A stretch of 64,000 nt of DNA from Streptomyces monomycini (GTDB taxonomy: Bacteria; Actinomycetota; Actinomycetes; Streptomycetales; Streptomycetaceae). This document shows, one piece after another, positions 61,119 to 64,000 of the stretch; the stretch's first letter is position 1; each line of letters starts with the position of its first letter. The stretch lies in the NCBI RefSeq assembly GCF_022271435.1, contig NZ_JAFIQY010000018.1, forward strand, positions 1 to 64,000, written 5' to 3'. Both the position numbers and the translations under genes were made by a program. Below the pieces are notes generated by a model. The model did no database searches, was not told where the DNA came from, and saw only the letters and a program-made list of their open reading frames with translations.

Positions 61119-61359
61119 GGCGCTAGGCGGGCCACCGCACAAGCGGACGGCGCCAAGTGGGCCACCACACGAGCGAACGGCGCCGACTGGGCCGCCACCG
61201 TACAAACGGACTGCGCCAGGCGGGCCACCGCACGAACGAACGGCGCCAAGTGGACCACCGCACAAGCGCACGGCGCCGACTGGGCCGCCACCGTGAAGGC
61301 GGGCGGCGCCAAGTGGGCCACCGTGCGCCCGGACGGCGCCGGTTGGGGCGCCGTCCGGG
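61119..61359. repeat. 30/33-bp tandem repeat with 93-bp higher order
   Basis: Units begin GGCGCC and alternate 30, 30, 33 bp: 61119-61148, 61149-61178, 61179-61211; then 61212-61241, 61242-61271, 61272-61304; then 61305-61334 and a partial unit. The two 93-bp triplets are closely similar. All unit lengths are multiples of three, but no start or product is recognised. It abuts the purL stop codon at 61364. Confidence 0.88.
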
Positions 61360-61363
61360 TGGG

Positions 61364-63613
61364 TCAGGCGAACAGGGACGGGATGGTTGCCTCGTGTGCT
61401 GCGCGGAGGTCGCTCAGCGGCAGGGTGAACTGGCCCTGGACGTCGATCGTGTCGCCGTCGACCACGCCGATGCGGGTGGCCGGGAGGCCGCGCGCACCGC
61501 ACATGTCGGTGAAGCGCAGCTCCTCGCTGCGCGGGACCGCGACGATCGCGCGGCCCGCCGACTCCGAGAAGAGGAGGACGAAGGGGTCCAGCTCGTCGGG
61601 GACGACGATCCGGGCGCCCTTGCCGCCGCGCAGGCACGACTCGACGAGGGCCTGGATCAGGCCGCCGTCGGAGAGGTCGTGCGCCGCGTCGACCATGCCG
61701 TCGCGGGAGGCCGAGATCAGGATCTCGGCCAGCAGCTTCTCGCGGCCCAGGTCCACCTGCGGCGGCAGGCCGCCGAGGTGGTCGTGGACGACCTGGGACC
61801 AGGCGGAGCCGCCCAGTTCGTCCTTGGTGTCACCGAGGAGGTAGAGGAGGTGGCCCTCGTCGGCGAAGGCGATCGGCGTGCGACGGCTGACGTCGTCGAT
61901 GACGCCGAGCACCGCGACCACGGGGGTCGGGTGGATGGCGGCCTCGCCGGTCTGGTTGTAGAGCGAGACGTTGCCGCCGGTGACGGGCGTACCGAGCTCC
62001 AGGCAGCCGTCGGCGAGACCGCGGACGGCCTCGGAGAACTGCCACATGACCGCCGGGTCCTCGGGCGAGCCGAAGTTCAGGCAGTCGGAGATCGCCAGCG
62101 GCTTGGCGCCGGTCGCCGCGACGTTGCGGTAGGACTCGGCCAGCGCCAGCTGCGCGCCGTGGTACGGGTCGAGCTTGGCGTAGCGGCCGTTGCCGTCGGT
62201 GGCGATGGCCACGCCCAGCCCGGTCGTCTCGTCGATCCGGATCATGCCGGCGTCCTCCGGCTGGGCCAGCACGGTGCCGCCCTGCACGAAGTGGTCGTAC
62301 TGGCTGGTGATCCAGGACTTGGACGCCTGGTTGGGCGAGGCGACCAGCTTCAGGACCTGCTCGCGCAGTTCGTCGCCGGTCCGCGGCCGCGGCAGCTTGC
62401 CCGCGTCGTCGGCCTGGAGGGCGTCCTGCCACGCGGGACGCGCGTAGGGACGCTCGTAGACCGGGCCCTCGTGGGCGACGGTCTTCGGGTCGACGTCGAC
62501 GATCTTCTCGCCGTGCCAGTAGATCTCCAGCCGGTCGCCGTCGGTGACCTCGCCGATGACGGTGGCGGTGACGTCCCACTTCTCGCAGATCGCCAGGAAC
62601 CGTTCGACCTTCTCGGGCTCCACGACGGCGCACATGCGTTCCTGCGACTCGCTCATGAGGATTTCCTCGGGCGAGAGCGTGGAGTCGCGCAGCGGTACGT
62701 CGTCCAGCTCCACGCGCATGCCGCCGGAGCCGTTCGAGGCCAGCTCGCTGGTGGCGCAGGACAGCCCGGCCGCGCCGAGGTCCTGGATGCCGACGACGAG
62801 CTTCTCGGCGAACGCCTCCAGGGTGCACTCGATGAGCAGCTTCTCCTGGAAGGGGTCGCCGACCTGGACGGCGGGGCGCTTGGACGGCTTGGCGTCGTCG
62901 AAGGTCTCGGAGGCCAGGATGGAGGCGCCGCCGATGCCGTCGCCGCCGGTCCGGGCACCGTAGAGGATGACCTTGTTGCCGGCGCCGGACGCCTTGGCGA
63001 GATGGATGTCTTCGTGCCGCATCACGCCGATGGCCCCGGCGTTGACCAGCGGGTTGCCCTGGTAGCAGGCGTCGAAGACGACCTCGCCGCCGATGTTGGG
63101 CAGGCCCAGGCAGTTGCCGTAGCCGCCGATGCCCGCGACGACGCCCGGCAGGACGCGCTTGGTGTCGGGGTGGTCGGCGGCACCGAAGCGCAGCGGGTCC
63201 ACGACGGCGACCGGGCGGGCGCCCATGGCGATGATGTCGCGGACGATGCCGCCGACGCCGGTGGCCGCACCCTGGTAGGGCTCCACGTAGGACGGGTGGT
63301 TGTGCGACTCGACCTTGAAGGTGACGGCGTAGCCCTGGCCGACGTCGACGACGCCCGCGTTCTCGCCGATGCCGACGAGCATCGCGTCGTTCTCGGGGAC
63401 CTTCTGGCCGAACTGCTTCAGGTGGACCTTGCTGCTCTTGTACGAGCAGTGCTCGGACCACATGACGGAGTACATGGCGAGTTCGGCGCCGGTGGGACGG
63501 CGGCCGAGGATCTCGCGGACGCGCTCGTACTCGTCCTGCTTCAGGCCCAGTTCGGCCCACGGCTGGTCGGTGTCCGGCGTCTCGGCTGCGTGCTTGACCG
63601 TGTCGAGCGTCAT
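61364..63613 (-). CDS. purL: Phosphoribosylformylglycinamidine synthase, large subunit
   Basis: This 749-residue protein is the small-type PurL that works with PurS and PurQ to make FGAM from FGAR, ATP and glutamine. Signatures are WSEHCSYKSSK near residue 52, with the catalytic His, and ATFKVESHNHPS-type sequence (VTFKVESHNHPSYVEPYQG near 97). GAKPLAISDCLNFG and VTGGNVSLYNQTG follow in the second half. Start ATG 63613. It overlaps the purQ stop by ATGA, so the genes are translationally coupled. Confidence 0.97.
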   Translation of the reverse strand: MTLDTVKHAAETPDTDQPWAELGLKQDEYERVREILGRRPTGAELAMYSVMWSEHCSYKSSKVHLKQFGQKVPENDAMLVGIGENAGVVDVGQGYAVTFKVESHNHPSYVEPYQGAATGVGGIVRDIIAMGARPVAVVDPLRFGAADHPDTKRVLPGVVAGIGGYGNCLGLPNIGGEVVFDACYQGNPLVNAGAIGVMRHEDIHLAKASGAGNKVILYGARTGGDGIGGASILASETFDDAKPSKRPAVQVGDPFQEKLLIECTLEAFAEKLVVGIQDLGAAGLSCATSELASNGSGGMRVELDDVPLRDSTLSPEEILMSESQERMCAVVEPEKVERFLAICEKWDVTATVIGEVTDGDRLEIYWHGEKIVDVDPKTVAHEGPVYERPYARPAWQDALQADDAGKLPRPRTGDELREQVLKLVASPNQASKSWITSQYDHFVQGGTVLAQPEDAGMIRIDETTGLGVAIATDGNGRYAKLDPYHGAQLALAESYRNVAATGAKPLAISDCLNFGSPEDPAVMWQFSEAVRGLADGCLELGTPVTGGNVSLYNQTGEAAIHPTPVVAVLGVIDDVSRRTPIAFADEGHLLYLLGDTKDELGGSAWSQVVHDHLGGLPPQVDLGREKLLAEILISASRDGMVDAAHDLSDGGLIQALVESCLRGGKGARIVVPDELDPFVLLFSESAGRAIVAVPRSEELRFTDMCGARGLPATRIGVVDGDTIDVQGQFTLPLSDLRAAHEATIPSLFA

Positions 63614-64000
63614 GCGTTGACCAATTTCTTCAGGATCGAGGTGAAGAATCCGAGGCCGTCCGTACGGCCGGTGCCGATCAGCGGCTCGACGGCGTGCTCC
63701 GGGTGCGGCATGAGGCCGACGACGTTGCCCGCCTCGTTGGTGACGCCGGCGATGTCGCGCAGCGAGCCGTTGGGGTTGCCGTAGCCGTCGGCGGAGTCGC
63801 CCTCGGTCAGGTAGCGGAAGGCGACCCGGCCCTCGGCCTCCAGCATGTCGAGCGTGCGCTCGTCGGCGACGTACCGGCCGTCGATGTTCTTCAGCGGTAC
63901 GGAGATCTCCTGGCCGGCGGTGTAGTCGGCGGTCCAGGCGGTGCCCGCGTTCTCCACCCGCAGCTTCTGGTCGCGGCAGACGAAGTGCAGGCTGTCGTTG
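63610..64000 (-). CDS. purQ: Phosphoribosylformylglycinamidine synthase, glutaminase subunit (partial)
   Basis: The C-terminal 129 residues of PurQ are present; the gene continues beyond the right edge. The reading frame at 64000 inward gives NDSLHFVCRDQKLRVENA, then DYTAGQEISVPLKNIDGRY. It reaches GLMPHPEHAVEPLIG, which carries the His and Glu of the glutaminase triad (the Cys lies outside the window). The stop overlaps the purL start by 4 bp. With PurS and PurL it provides ammonia for FGAM formation. Confidence 0.95.
   Translation of the reverse strand, partial: NDSLHFVCRDQKLRVENAGTAWTADYTAGQEISVPLKNIDGRYVADERTLDMLEAEGRVAFRYLTEGDSADGYGNPNGSLRDIAGVTNEAGNVVGLMPHPEHAVEPLIGTGRTDGLGFFTSILKKLVNA

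Noticed and set aside
60489..61844. Forward frame directly after the MFS stop running into purL antisense
   Set aside because: Low-complexity Arg/Gly sequence and antisense to a certain gene.

Overview
The window is chromosomal DNA from a Streptomyces or close relative. The evidence is very high GC with strong third-position GC bias, frequent GTG starts, and core actinomycete markers: bldC, an atrA-type TetR regulator, valine dehydrogenase, DUF3073, SpoIIE-type phosphatases, mycothiol-associated folds and a fused ECF sigma/anti-sigma gene. From memory, the gene order mirrors S. coelicolor SCO4078-SCO4122 read in reverse (purQ/purL at the right edge, MarR/MFS at the left). That synteny is recalled, not computed.

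Layout. 0.3-4.3 kb: divergent MarR/MFS pair and a PAS-PP2C-ATPase regulator. 4.7-13.3 kb: type II NADH dehydrogenase, AtrA homologue with a long low-complexity insertion, a very large ECF sigma factor fused to a zinc-finger anti-sigma domain and an extracellular NPCBM-like domain, a 19-bp tandem array, and a solitary asparagine-synthetase-like protein. 14.3-19.7 kb: sporulation-associated regulator, L-2-hydroxyglutarate oxidase, TrmB and a PrsW-like membrane protease. 19.8-26.8 kb: an accessory DNA-processing island with a NaeI-type endonuclease, Vsr, a 5-methylcytosine methyltransferase, an SNF2-type helicase, a ParB-like protein and a degenerate HNH protein, followed by a small XRE-like regulator and small proteins up to about 29 kb. 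29-36 kb: aldo/keto reductase, MFS transporter, an M23 peptidase under a c-di-AMP (ydaO) riboswitch, DUF2332 and a membrane PP2C phosphatase. 36.4-48.7 kb: tRNA-Lys, DEAD-box helicase with an RGG/RDD tail, lipoprotein, metallopeptidase, metallophosphoesterase, tRNA-Glu/Asp/Phe, a DUF3533-like membrane protein, HrpA helicase and a second tRNA-Asp. 49-53.7 kb: DUF6274-like protein, bldC, a conserved unknown, valine dehydrogenase and DUF3073. 53.8-64 kb: purM, purF, an MDMPI-fold protein, a TetR/MFS efflux pair, purL and the 3' part of purQ.

The backbone combines housekeeping (purine synthesis, tRNAs, RNA helicases), development (bldC, atrA, phosphatases) and efflux. The accessory island at 19.8-26.8 kb is the best candidate for an unusual system: a type IIE restriction-modification set with mismatch repair, coupled to a three-gene HNH-ParB-helicase operon. 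A second theme is the number of short tandem repeats in intergenic DNA, including two unrelated arrays that both have a 19-bp period.
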